This document shows, piece by piece, positions 9,145 to 19,314 of a stretch of DNA of 64,000 bases. The notes under the pieces are model-generated. The model did no database searches and was not told the DNA's origin. It saw nothing but the letters and a program-made list of their open reading frames with translations. This stretch comes from Verrucomicrobium spinosum DSM 4136 = JCM 18804 (GTDB lineage: Bacteria; Verrucomicrobiota; Verrucomicrobiia; Verrucomicrobiales; Verrucomicrobiaceae): positions 1,612,001 through 1,676,000 of the forward strand of contig NZ_ABIZ01000001.1 of the NCBI RefSeq assembly GCF_000172155.1, given 5' to 3'. How positions within the stretch are numbered: position 1 is the stretch's first letter; every line of letters begins with the position of its first letter. The position numbers were made by a program, and so were the translations under genes.

Positions 9145-9174
9145 CGTATCAACGCATCATCATTTGTAAATACG
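9145..9174. promoter_or_regulatory. candidate operator between sahR-like gene and metK
   Basis: The 61-bp divergent spacer carries the inverted pentamers cgtat (9145-9149) and atacg (9170-9174) around a 20-base AT-rich centre. ArsR-type regulators bind imperfect dyads of about this size. The match is imperfect and the assignment rests on position. Confidence 0.4.
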
Positions 9175-9190
9175 AACTGAAACCCGATCC

Positions 9191-10366
<1,176 letters not shown>

Positions 10367-10373
10367 GACAGAA

Positions 10374-10405
10374 GACACCAGACTGCCAGACACCAGACAT
10401 CAGAC
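10374..10405 (+). repeat. gacaccagac-type repeat, also at 53435-53466
   Basis: A 32-bp stretch made of gacaccagac/ccagacatcagac variants directly after the metK stop. An identical 32-bp copy follows the metR stop at 53435-53466. A diverged inverted counterpart lies at 10797-10836, after the four-helix-bundle gene, so that gene is flanked by inverted repeats. Confidence 0.8.
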
Positions 10406-10416
10406 CTGACCCCGGC

Positions 10417-10821
10417 ATGGCGCATCACAACTTTGAGGAACTGGAAGTATGGAAGCGGAGCGCCCGTCTGGGCGTCGCTGTTCTCCAGCTTGCAGATACC
10501 TTGACGCTTTATGCGCTGCGAGATCAGATGGCCCGGTCTGCCATCTCCATCGCTTCAAATATTGCTGAGGGTTCTGAGCGAGATAGTGACAAGGAGTTCC
10601 GCCGCTTTTTGGCGATAGCCAAAGGCTCTGCTGCGGAACTCCGCACTCAGCTCTATCTCGGTCAGCGAGCCGGGCTGCTTACTGCCGAAAGCGCTGCTCC
10701 CCTGATCAGGGAGGCAAAGGAAGTTTCCTCCATGATTCAGGGTCTGATCCTCTCGCTCACCAGGGCATCAACTTCGGTCTGCCTGGTCGCATGGATCAGT
10801 CTGGCGTCTGGAGTCTTCTAG
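10417..10821 (+). CDS. four helix bundle protein (23S rRNA intervening-sequence type)
   Basis: A 134-residue helical protein of the family often called four helix bundle or S23, first noticed inside 23S rRNA intervening sequences. Hallmarks are [33 protein letters not shown] and [19 protein letters not shown]. Its biochemical function is unknown. The gene lies in the metK-ahcY spacer between inverted copies of a gacaccagac repeat. Its last residues (about [14 protein letters not shown]) are encoded by or next to the right-hand repeat, replacing the usual family C-terminus. Both facts suggest insertion into a pre-existing metK-ahcY operon. Confidence 0.85.
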   Translation: MAHHNFEELEVWKRSARLGVAVLQLADTLTLYALRDQMARSAISIASNIAEGSERDSDKEFRRFLAIAKGSAAELRTQLYLGQRAGLLTAESAAPLIREAKEVSSMIQGLILSLTRASTSVCLVAWISLASGVF

Positions 10822-10836
10822 TCTGGTGTCTCTTCT
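10797..10836 (-). repeat. inverted counterpart of the 10374 repeat
   Basis: Read on the minus strand this segment gives agaagagacaccagact followed by agactccagacgccagac, the same motif order as 10368-10405. It overlaps the 3' end of the four-helix-bundle gene. Confidence 0.7.
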
Positions 10837-10885
10837 CGTAAGCCATTTCAACGAACCAAAACCCCGAACCACCACCACCACCACC

Positions 10886-12310
10886 ATGAGCAACCGCGTT
10901 ATTCAAACTGAAGACTACAAAGTAAGAGATTTCTCCCTGGCCGATTTCGGCCGCAAGGAGCTGGACATTGCCCAGCATGAAATGCCCGGCCTGATGGCCA
11001 CGCGTGAGAAGTACGGCCCTAAGAAGCCCCTTCAAGGCGTCCGCATCACGGGCTCCCTGCACATGACCATCCAGACCGGCGTTTTGATTGAAACGCTGAC
11101 GGAACTCGGTGCCGATGTGCGCTGGGCGTCCTGCAACATCTTCTCCACCCAGGACCACGCTGCCGCCGCCATCGCCGCTGCCGGCACCCCGGTGTTCGCC
11201 TGGAAGGGCGAGACCCTGGAAGAATATTGGTGGTGCACCTGGAAGGCCATCATGTTCCCCGGCGGCAAAGGCCCGCAACTGATCGTGGACGACGGTGGCG
11301 ATGTCACCCTCCTCATCCACAAAGGCTATGAAATGGAGAACGGCGACACCTGGGTGGACACCCCCTCCGACAACCACGAAGTGTCCGTCATCAAGGCTCT
11401 GCTCAAGCAGATCGCCGTGGAGCAGCCCGGCATCTTCCACGAGATCGTGAAGGAGCTCAAGGGCGTCTCCGAAGAGACCACCACCGGTGTGCACCGCCTC
11501 TATGAAATGGCGAAGGCTGGCAAGCTGCTCTTCCCCGCCATCAACGTGAACGACAGCGTCACCAAGTCCAAGTTCGACAACCTCTACGGCTGCCGTGAGT
11601 CCCTGCTGGACGGCATCAAGCGTGCCACGGACGTGATGATCGCCGGCAAGGTCGGCGTCGTCTGCGGCTACGGCGATGTGGGCAAGGGGTGCGCCGCTGC
11701 TCTGCGCGGCATGGGCGCCCAGGTCATCGTGACGGAAATCGACCCTGTGTGTGCCCTTCAGGCCGCCATGGAAGGCTACCGCGTCATGCCGATCGAGGAC
11801 ACCCTTGGCACTGGCGACATCTACGTGACCACCACGGGGAACAAGGACATCATCACCGTGGAGCACATGGTGAAGATGAAGGATCAGGCCATTGTTTGTA
11901 ACATTGGCCACTTCGACAACGAGATCCAGGTGGACAAGCTGGAGAAGCTTGCCGGCATCCAGAAGCTCAACATCAAGCCCCAGGTGGACAAGTACACCTT
12001 CCCCGCCGGCAACAGCATCTACATGCTGGCAGAAGGCCGTCTCGTGAACCTCGGCTGCGCCACCGGCCACCCGAGCTTCGTCATGAGCAACAGCTTCACC
12101 AACCAGACGCTGGCCCAGATCGAACTCTGGGAAACCAGGGACTCCCGCCCCATCGGCGTGACCGTGCTTCCCAAGAAGCTCGACGAAGAAGTGGCCCGCC
12201 TCCACCTCGGCAAGATCGGTGTGAAACTCACCGTCCTCTCCCAGGAACAGGCCGACTACATCGGCGTGCCAGTGGACGGCCCGTACAAGACGGACCACTA
12301 CCGCTACTAA
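10886..12310 (+). CDS. ahcY: adenosylhomocysteinase
   Basis: Hydrolyses S-adenosylhomocysteine to adenosine and homocysteine, closing the SAM cycle. From the ATG of [15 protein letters not shown] the protein is 474 residues, the usual bacterial length with the insertion characteristic of this class. The NAD-binding motif [18 protein letters not shown], the substrate region [21 protein letters not shown] and the C-terminal YKTDHYRY are all present. An earlier in-frame ATG at 10826 would add a Thr-rich tract absent from homologues. It probably shares regulation with metK through the SahR-like repressor and ends in a strong terminator. Confidence 0.98.
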   Translation: MSNRVIQTEDYKVRDFSLADFGRKELDIAQHEMPGLMATREKYGPKKPLQGVRITGSLHMTIQTGVLIETLTELGADVRWASCNIFSTQDHAAAAIAAAGTPVFAWKGETLEEYWWCTWKAIMFPGGKGPQLIVDDGGDVTLLIHKGYEMENGDTWVDTPSDNHEVSVIKALLKQIAVEQPGIFHEIVKELKGVSEETTTGVHRLYEMAKAGKLLFPAINVNDSVTKSKFDNLYGCRESLLDGIKRATDVMIAGKVGVVCGYGDVGKGCAAALRGMGAQVIVTEIDPVCALQAAMEGYRVMPIEDTLGTGDIYVTTTGNKDIITVEHMVKMKDQAIVCNIGHFDNEIQVDKLEKLAGIQKLNIKPQVDKYTFPAGNSIYMLAEGRLVNLGCATGHPSFVMSNSFTNQTLAQIELWETRDSRPIGVTVLPKKLDEEVARLHLGKIGVKLTVLSQEQADYIGVPVDGPYKTDHYRY

Positions 12311-12351
12311 GCGGAACAGGCCCCCCTCACCGGGCGGCTGGAGATGGACTC

Positions 12352-12388
12352 AAAACGCGGTCCCCTGAAAAGGGGGCCGCGTTTTTTT
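12352..12388 (+). terminator. intrinsic terminator of ahcY
   Basis: The stem acgcggtcccct/aggggggccgcgt (with one bulge) around GAAA is followed by seven T residues, about 40 bases past the ahcY stop. Confidence 0.9.
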
Positions 12389-12408
12389 GGATCTTGGTTC
12401 GCAGGGGA

Positions 12409-12656
12409 GTGATGGAGTGATGGAGTGATGGAGTGGTGGAGTGGTGGAGTGGTGGAGTGGTGGAGTGGTGGAGTGGTGGAGTGGTGGAGTGGTGGAGTGG
12501 TGGAGTGGTGGAGTGGTGGAGTGGTGGAGTGGTGGAGTGGTGGAGTGGTGGAGTGGTGGAGTGGTGGAGTGGTGGAGTGGTGGAGTGGTGGAGTGGTGGA
12601 GTGGTGGAGTGATGGAGGGGCGGAGTGATGGAGGGGCGGAGTGATGGAGGGGCGGT
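12409..12656 (+). repeat. 8-bp tandem repeat (minisatellite), 31 units
   Basis: Three gtgatgga units (12409-12432) lead into 22 perfect consecutive gtggtgga units (12433-12608). They are followed by alternating gtgatgga and ggggcgga units up to 12656. Because the unit is 8 bp, the array is open in several frames, producing spurious Trp/Val/Glu or His/Pro/Thr repeat ORFs. Confidence 0.97.
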
Positions 12657-12804
12657 TCGGGGGAGTTATGTCATGAACCCTGTGGATTTGTGCGATCTTG
12701 ATGCTGCGGTGGCATTGCTTCCTGAACCCGGAGGGTTCGCCATGCATAGCCATGGGTGAAGGGAGCGTAGCGAACGCAACCCATGGTAAGTGGCACTGGG
12801 CAAT

Positions 12805-12935
12805 CTACCGCGGAGCGGTAGGCCCATGGCGGCCAAGAATTCCACCAGGTGCATCCCGTGAAGGACGGCAGCGGTTCGGTACGCGATGGGCCTACCGCTC
12901 TGCGGTAGCAGGCAAACAGACCCATTCCATGGGCG
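12805..12935. repeat. facing pair of REP-like palindromes (ccatgg/taccgc family)
   Basis: The palindrome ctaccgcggagcggtag followed by gcccatgg faces cgatgggcctaccgctctgcggtag about 80 bp away. This has the inverted-pair layout of a BIME, with a different core from the other families in the window. Confidence 0.6.
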
Positions 12936-13119
12936 GCCCTTTCCCGATCTGTGAGCTCGGTCGACCAGGGGGTAATTACACGTCTTGGCGTTCGGTGCGG
13001 GTTCCTTCCGTAGCGAAGAGTCGGAAATGAGGGCAGTCACCTTTTTTTGGCTGCGGGTGCATAAAGCTGCGCTGCTCGGTTGAGAGGAGCAGCGAGGTGG
13101 GTGGCCTCAGTTGATCATG

Positions 13120-14370
13120 GGTTGGCAGCAGGGTTGGAGTTCCGCGTTTACGCGGTCAGTTTCAGGCCCCAAGCGGCCGAGTGCCCATCCGCAGAGACCG
13201 CTTCATCTGTCACGCTCGCGTCTGCGACCGCGTAGCGCAGATTGTCAATCTGCTGTGCCGCCGATTGGCAATCGGCATCCGTCGCCGGAGCGAGCAAGCG
13301 AACCAAGCACCACTGCATCGGAGATTTCCACGAAGCCGGGGCTTCAGTCCTTCTGATGCGGCACTCCTTTTCCCTGATGGCTCGGGCGTTGGGAGACGGG
13401 GTTTGCGTCATGGGACGTGCGAGGCGTGATTCCGCTTAAAAGCGGTACTCCAACCCTGCTGCGGAGATGGGCAGGACTTTGTAAGGGGTTTGGCGCTGGT
13501 GGAGGTGATGAGAAATGGGAGCGGCGCGGTGGGTGACCGCAATGGGTTGCGGGTTGGCAGCAGGGTTGGAGTTCCGCGTTTACGCGGTCAGTTTCAGGCC
13601 CCAAGCGGCCGAGTGCCCATCCGCAGAGACCGCTTCATCTGTCACGCTCGCGTCTGCGACAGCGTAGCGCAGATTGTCAATCTGCTGTGCCGCCGATTGG
13701 CAATCGGCATCCGTCGCCGGAGCGGGCGGGCGAACCAAGCACCACTGCATCGAAGACGGCCATCAAGCCGGGGATTCAGTCCTTCTGATGCGGTACCCTT
13801 TTCCTTGATGGCTTGGGCGTTGGGAGACGGGGTTCGCGCCATGGGACGTGCGTGGCGTGATTCCGCTTAAAAGCGGTACTCCAACCCTGCTGCGGTGATG
13901 GGCAGGACTTTGTAAGGGGTTTGGCGCTGGTGGAGGTGATGAGAAATGGGAGCGGCGCGGTGGGTGACCGCAATGGGTTGCGGGTCGGCAGCAGGGTTGG
14001 AGTTCCGCGTTTACGCGGTCCGGATCAGGCTCAGGACCCAGACGACCGAGTGCCCCGCTACAGACACCGCTTCATCTGTCACGCTCGCGTCTGCGACAGC
14101 GTAGCGCAGATTGGCAATCTGCTGTGCCGCCGATTGGCAATCGGCATCCGTCGCCGGAGCGGGCGGGCGAACCAAGTCGCACGGCATCGAAGACGGCCAT
14201 GAAGCCGGGACTTCAGTCCTTCTGATGCGGCGCCCTTTTCCCTGACGGCTTGGGCGTTGGGAGACGGGGTTTGCGTCATGGGACGTGCGAGGCGTGATTC
14301 CGCTTAAAAGCGGTACTCCAACCCTGCTGCGGTGATGGGCAGGACTTTGTAAGGGGTTTGGCGCTGGTGG
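13120..14370. repeat. about 430-bp repeat units with paired palindromes (three copies)
   Basis: The landmark gattccgcttaaaagcgg recurs at 13428, 13859 and 14296 (periods of 431 and 437 bp). Each is followed about 115 bp later by the facing palindrome gttggagttccgcgtttacg. Each unit also includes gtagcgcagatt and ccgattggcaatcggcat. Copies are highly similar, differing mainly by short substitutions and small indels. Confidence 0.85.
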
Positions 14371-14529
14371 AGGGGATGAGGAATGGGATGGCCGGGTGTT
14401 TTAGGCTTATGAAGTGGGTGGGTGCCCTTGCTGCTCCTCCTCCCTGCGCCAAATGACGGCTCCTTCATCTCGCTGATTTCCCTGCCAGAGGCCCAGTTTT
14501 CGCTTCGTTACCCTTTGGCCATCCGTTCC

Positions 14530-17106
14530 ATGTCCTGCCGATTCGTTCTCCCGGTTCTCACCCTTCTCGCCGCTCCTGCCGTCTCCCTGCGCGGGGCGTC
14601 TGCGTCTGCGACGGCGCTCCTTCCACCCGAATCTGTGCGGGTCATGATTGAAAACCGCTGCACAGACTGCCATGACGCGGAGACGAAGAAAGGCAGTCTG
14701 GATCTCACGGCGCTCGCCTTCGACCTCCAGAACCCGAAGGCCTATGCCCGCTGGGTGAAGGTCTTTGACCGCGTGGAGGCCGGCGAAATGCCGCCGAAGG
14801 GAAAGGCCCAGCCAGAGGCTGCGCTGCGCAAGGACTTCCTGGGCCAGCTCAGCGCCAGTCTGGTGAAGTCCGATGCGGAGCGGGCCACCGCAGACGGGCG
14901 CTCCACGGTGCGCCGCATGAACCGGTATGAATACGAAAACACCGTGCGGGACCTGCTCAAAGCACCCTGGTTGCAGATCAAGGACAAACTGCCGGAGGAT
15001 GGGGAGGCCAACCGCTTCAACAAGGTGGGGGACGCGCTGGATGTCTCCCATGTGCAGATGGCCCGCTACCTGACCGCGGCCGACTATGCGCTGCGCGAGG
15101 TGATGGCGGACCAGCAATCACGTCCGTCGTCCAAGCCGGTGCGCTACTACGCCCGTTCAGAGCCGTCGATGGTGAAGAAGATGTTCTTCAGCGAGTTTAA
15201 CCGCAACCCGGTGAGAGCCACGTTCCCGGTGCTGGGGTATGCGCCGCAGCCGGATGTGCGGGCGGGCAAAGCGCCTGCCACGGCGGGTGAGAAGGACGCC
15301 GCCATCCGGGATCAAGAGGCCATCGGGGTGGTGGCCAGCAGTTATGAGCCCATTGAGCTCAAGTTCAGCTCCTTCAAGGCACCCCGTTCCGGCCGTTACA
15401 AGCTGCGGTTCAATGCGTATGCCGTGTGGGTGGGACCGGGGGCGGAGAAGGCCTGGTGGCAGCCGAATCTGGATGTTGTTTCCAAGGGCCGCCGCTCTGA
15501 GCCCATCACCATCTACGGTGAGACTCCGCCGCGTCTGTTGCGCTTGCTGGGCAGCTTTGACGTGGGCGTGGAGCCCACCACCCGCGAGATCGACACCTAC
15601 CTCCTCAAGGGGGAGACCATCCGCTGGGATGCCGTGCGGCTCTTCCGCTCCCGCCCACCGGCACCGCGGAATCCACTGGCGGAAAAGGACGGACAGCCAG
15701 GGGTGGCCTTCAAGTGGATGGAGGTGGAGGGCCCCTTGCTGCAGAGCTGGCCAGATGCCGGGCACAAGGTGCTCTTTGAAAACCTGCCCGCGACACGGAA
15801 GGACGCGAAGTCTCCCCTCACGGTGGAATCCAGGGATCCGCAGGATGCGGAACGTTTGTTGCGTCGTTTCCTCGATCGCGCTTACCGCCAGCCCTATGAC
15901 GAGGAGGATGTGCAGATCTTCCTGGGCATCATTCAAAAGGCCCGGGGCGAGGGGCTCGACTTTGCCAATGCGATGCTGGCCGGATACACCGCCGTGCTGT
16001 GCTCCCCCAAGTTCTTCTGCCTGGAGGAAAAGCCCGGGAAACTGGACCAGAGAGCGCTGGCCGCACGGCTGGCTTATTTCCTCTGGAACTCCGCCCCGGA
16101 TGAGGCGCTGCTCAAGGCAGATCTCAGCGACCCCAAGGTGCTGCGTCAGCAGACTGACCGTCTGTTGAACCATCCCAAGTCCCGGCAGTTCGTGGATGCG
16201 TTCCTCAACTACTGGCTGGATCTCCGCAAGATGGGGGCTACCTCGCCAGATGCGGAACTCTATCCCGACTACTACCTGGACGACCTGCTCATTGAGTCCG
16301 CCATGCAGGAGACGCAGCTTTTCTTTGCGGAGATGCTGAAGAGCAATCTGCCGGCCCGCACAGTCGTTGACTCCGACTTCGCCATGCTGAATGAGCGGCT
16401 CGCCCAGCACTATGGCCTGCCACCTTTGGAGGGGGTGACCGTGCACAAAGTGGCACTGCCCAAGGGAAGCGTGCGTGGCGGGTTGATGACCCAGGCGAGC
16501 GTGCTCTCCGTCACCGCCAACGGCACCACCACCTCCCCCGTGGTGCGCGGAGTGTGGATCATGGAGCGCATCCTGGGCAAGGCACCACCGCCACCGCCAC
16601 CCAGTGTGCCGGCCATTGAGCCTGACACACGCGGGGCTCACACGATTCGCGAGCAACTGGAGAAGCACCGCGCCCAGCAGTCCTGTGCGCTCTGTCATAC
16701 CAAGATTGATCCGGCAGGCTTTGCCCTGGAGAACTTCGATGTCATGGGCGGCTGGCGGGAGCAATATCGGGCCATGGGGGAGGGGACGTCGCCTCCTGGT
16801 TATGGGAAAAACGGCCAGCGGTTTGCCTTCCACGCCGCGCAGAAGGTGGATGCCAGCGGGGAGCTGCCCAATGGCGGCGGCACCTTCCAGGACATCCGCG
16901 GGCTGAAGGATCTGTTGGTGAAAGACGAGACTCAGATTGCCCGCAATCTCACCTCCCAGCTCATCACTTATGGCACCGGTGCCCCGGTGAGATTCGGCGA
17001 CCGCGCCGTGGTGGAACAGATCCTGCAGAGCACCGCCGCAGACGGCTACCGGTTGCGCTCCCTCATCCACGCCCTGGTGGGCACCGACCTCTTCCAGTCC
17101 AAGTAG
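14530..17106 (+). CDS. DUF1587/1592/1588/1585 multi-domain cytochrome c-like protein
   Basis: A large exported protein of 858 residues with a signal peptide ([20 protein letters not shown]). It has a heme-binding CTDCH at residues 44-48 and a second CALCH at 719-723. The intervening order fits the DUF1587-DUF1592-DUF1588-DUF1585 architecture abundant in Planctomycetes and Verrucomicrobia: [16 protein letters not shown] for DUF1587, [17 protein letters not shown] for DUF1592, [14 protein letters not shown] followed by [26 protein letters not shown] for DUF1588, and the C-terminal [27 protein letters not shown] for DUF1585. These proteins are thought to act in periplasmic redox chemistry, possibly polysaccharide degradation. 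The DUF1552 gene follows at 23 bp, the usual partner. An upstream in-frame ATG at 14422 overlaps repeat sequence and is rejected. Confidence 0.9.
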   Translation: MSCRFVLPVLTLLAAPAVSLRGASASATALLPPESVRVMIENRCTDCHDAETKKGSLDLTALAFDLQNPKAYARWVKVFDRVEAGEMPPKGKAQPEAALRKDFLGQLSASLVKSDAERATADGRSTVRRMNRYEYENTVRDLLKAPWLQIKDKLPEDGEANRFNKVGDALDVSHVQMARYLTAADYALREVMADQQSRPSSKPVRYYARSEPSMVKKMFFSEFNRNPVRATFPVLGYAPQPDVRAGKAPATAGEKDAAIRDQEAIGVVASSYEPIELKFSSFKAPRSGRYKLRFNAYAVWVGPGAEKAWWQPNLDVVSKGRRSEPITIYGETPPRLLRLLGSFDVGVEPTTREIDTYLLKGETIRWDAVRLFRSRPPAPRNPLAEKDGQPGVAFKWMEVEGPLLQSWPDAGHKVLFENLPATRKDAKSPLTVESRDPQDAERLLRRFLDRAYRQPYDEEDVQIFLGIIQKARGEGLDFANAMLAGYTAVLCSPKFFCLEEKPGKLDQRALAARLAYFLWNSAPDEALLKADLSDPKVLRQQTDRLLNHPKSRQFVDAFLNYWLDLRKMGATSPDAELYPDYYLDDLLIESAMQETQLFFAEMLKSNLPARTVVDSDFAMLNERLAQHYGLPPLEGVTVHKVALPKGSVRGGLMTQASVLSVTANGTTTSPVVRGVWIMERILGKAPPPPPPSVPAIEPDTRGAHTIREQLEKHRAQQSCALCHTKIDPAGFALENFDVMGGWREQYRAMGEGTSPPGYGKNGQRFAFHAAQKVDASGELPNGGGTFQDIRGLKDLLVKDETQIARNLTSQLITYGTGAPVRFGDRAVVEQILQSTAADGYRLRSLIHALVGTDLFQSK

Positions 17107-17129
17107 CCCCTTTTTCTGATCTGATCACG

Positions 17130-18452
17130 ATGAACCCTTCTGTCCATGTCTCCACCCAGCGTAGCGTGTCCCGTCGCCAGTTCCTGCGTGCCACCGGAGT
17201 GGGGCTGGCCCTGCCCCTGCTGGACGCCATGGTGCCCGCGTTTTCCCGGGCGGCTGCTGCCATCGCCACGCCACCCCGGCGCATGCTCGGCATCTGCAAC
17301 AACCTGGGGCTGCTGCCAGAGAAGTTCTTTCCCGCTCTGAACTCCACCGGTGCGGGCTACACGCTCTCGCCCTATCTGGAAGAACTGCAGGCCCACCGGA
17401 ATGACTTCACCGTCTTCAGCGGCGTGTCCCACCCGGATGTGGACGGCGGTCATCCGGCGGACAATTGTTTCCTCACGGCTGCTCCGCATCCCGGGAGCGG
17501 CGGATTCCGCAACACCATCTCGGTGGATCAGTACGCGGCAGAGCGTCTGGGGCACCTCACGCGTTTCCCTTCGCTGACGCTGGGCGTCAATGTCTCCCAG
17601 GGGGTTCGCAGCCTCTCGTGGACCGGGGCGGGCGTGTTGATCCCGTGCGAAGAACATGCTGCCGATGTGTACCGCCGGTTGTTTCTGAAAGGCTCCCCGA
17701 AGGAAGTGCGTGAGCAGGAGAGAAAGCTGTCCCTGGGGCAGAGCATCATGGATGCGGTGGCCGGCCAGGCCAAGAGCCTGCAACGGGATCTGGGCGCTCA
17801 CGATCGGGAAAGGCTGGACCAGTACTTCACCGGGGTGCGCGATCTGGAGAAGCGCCTGGAAAAATCCCGGGAATGGGAAAAGAAGCCCAAGCCCGTGGTG
17901 AAGGAGAAGCAGCCCGTGGATCCTGACAGTCCGGCCGAGTATATGGAAAAGGTGCGGCTCATGTATGACATGGCCGCCCTGGCCTTTGAGACAGACAGCA
18001 CCCGGCTCATCACCCTCATGCTGGACAGTGTGAATTCACCCACGCTCGACATCGAGGGGGCACACATCACGGACGGCTACCACAGTCTCTCCCACCACGG
18101 GAAATCTGAGAAGAAGCTTGTGCAGTTGGAGGCGATTGACCGGGAACACATGCGGCATCTCAGCGCCTTGTTCACGCGGCTCAAAGGAACCGGGGAGCAG
18201 GGAGCCAACCTGCTCGACCAGTCCATGATCCTCTACGGGAGCAACCTGGGCAACGCCAGCACCCACGTGACGACGAACCTCCCCGTGCTCTTTGCCGGCG
18301 GCGGGTTCAAACACGGCCAGCACCTTGTGTATGACAAGGAGAACAACTACCCGCTTCCGAACCTCTTTGTTTCCATGCTCCAGCGCATGGGGTTGGAGGA
18401 AGGGGCGTTTGCGAGCAGCACCGGGACGATGAAGGGGCTGGAGATGGTTTAG
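17130..18452 (+). CDS. DUF1552 Tat-exported protein
   Basis: A 440-residue protein beginning with a twin-arginine signal ([21 protein letters not shown]) and therefore exported folded. The body carries the DUF1552 signatures [32 protein letters not shown] and [34 protein letters not shown]. The fold is probably related to the alkaline-phosphatase/sulfatase-like DUF1501 group. It lies 23 bp after the DUF1592-type cytochrome with which it is almost always paired. The two are probably one operon and act together in the periplasm; substrate unknown. Confidence 0.92.
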   Translation: MNPSVHVSTQRSVSRRQFLRATGVGLALPLLDAMVPAFSRAAAAIATPPRRMLGICNNLGLLPEKFFPALNSTGAGYTLSPYLEELQAHRNDFTVFSGVSHPDVDGGHPADNCFLTAAPHPGSGGFRNTISVDQYAAERLGHLTRFPSLTLGVNVSQGVRSLSWTGAGVLIPCEEHAADVYRRLFLKGSPKEVREQERKLSLGQSIMDAVAGQAKSLQRDLGAHDRERLDQYFTGVRDLEKRLEKSREWEKKPKPVVKEKQPVDPDSPAEYMEKVRLMYDMAALAFETDSTRLITLMLDSVNSPTLDIEGAHITDGYHSLSHHGKSEKKLVQLEAIDREHMRHLSALFTRLKGTGEQGANLLDQSMILYGSNLGNASTHVTTNLPVLFAGGGFKHGQHLVYDKENNYPLPNLFVSMLQRMGLEEGAFASSTGTMKGLEMV

Positions 18453-19217
18453 GTAGGGGGTGTTGGGTGGTGGTTGTGCGGGAGCCAACTGGGGGTTGAG
18501 GATGGGTTCGCGCTGTTGGAGGGGGTGGGGAAATGTGAACCGCGAGGGGGGTGTTCTTGGTTGGTGGAGCGTTCGTGGCAGGGTTGGAGTTCCGCCTTTA
18601 GGCGGTCAGGAAACAACCGCCCAGCGCGTTGCTCTCACGATGGTTTCAGTGTTGGAGTACCGACTTTAGTCGGCCGAAGCTTTTCAATCGCGCCCTGAGC
18701 CGACTGAAGTCGGTACTCCAACCCCGGTGCGGGAGCCAACTGGGGATTGAGGATGAGTTCGCGCTGTTGGAGGGGGTGGGGAAAGATGAGCCGCGAGGGG
18801 GGTGTCCTTGGTTGGTGGAGCGTTCGTGGCAGGGTTGGAGTTCCGCCTTTAGGCGGTCAGGAAACAACCACCCGGCGCGTCGCTCTCACGATGGTTTCAG
18901 TGTTGGAGTGCCGACTTTAGTCGGCCGAAGCTTCTCAATCGCGCCCTGAGCCGACTGAAGTCGGTGCTCCAACCCTGGTGCGGACCTTGGGTGAAGATTG
19001 GAGATGGGTTCGCGCTGTTGGAGGGGGTGGAGAATGTGAGCTGGTTGTTCTCAGTTGATGGAGCGTTGGTCGGGGGTGGACGTTTTTCCCTCCTGCGACT
19101 GAGCCGCCTAAAGGCGGAACTCCAACCCCGGTGCGGGAATCAACTGGGGGTTTGAGGATGGGTTCGCGCTGTTCAAGTGACGGTCGTGTGCTGAATGTTG
19201 TCGCCAGACGCAGCCAC
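18453..19217. repeat. tandem 250-bp repeat with REP-like palindromes
   Basis: No gene. The phrase gggagccaactggggg at 18481 recurs at 18731 (250-bp period), and two degenerate partial copies follow near 18980 and 19135. Each unit holds three palindromes: ccgcctttaggcgg, ccgactttagtcgg and its inverse ccgactgaagtcgg, each preceded or followed by gttggagt or actccaac. These are the same phrase that frames the palindromes near 915 and 13428. Confidence 0.85.
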
Positions 19218-19256
19218 AAAAAAAACCGGGGCGTCCTCGTGAAGAGAACGCCTCGG
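19218..19256 (-). terminator. intrinsic terminator of the VWA gene
   Basis: On the minus strand the stem ccgaggcgt/acgccccgg (one G-T pair) with a 14-base loop is followed by eight T residues, about 60 bases past the stop. Confidence 0.85.
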
Positions 19257-19314
19257 TCCGGGGTTGTTTGTTTTTTGGGTGGGGTCTTTTGATTCTCTCT
19301 GGCGGGCGCTCGTC

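Larger units (their letters stand above)
12657..14529. other. gene-free, repeat-dense intergenic region
   Basis: No believable gene. From 12805 to 12935 there is a facing pair of palindromes (ctaccgcggagcggtag and cctaccgctctgcggtag) with ccatgg flanks. From about 13120 to 14370 there are three approximate copies of a 430-bp unit. The open frames of 60-126 codons seen here are repeated translations of the same unit and carry no domain signature. Confidence 0.75.

Noticed and set aside
12307-12753. His/Pro/Thr and Trp/Val/Glu repeat proteins across the minisatellite
   Set aside because: They are translations of an 8-bp repeat open in several frames, with no upstream signals.
13120-14370. Repeated ORFs of 80-126 codons
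   Set aside because: They are the same non-coding 430-bp unit read in different copies, with no start signal or domain.
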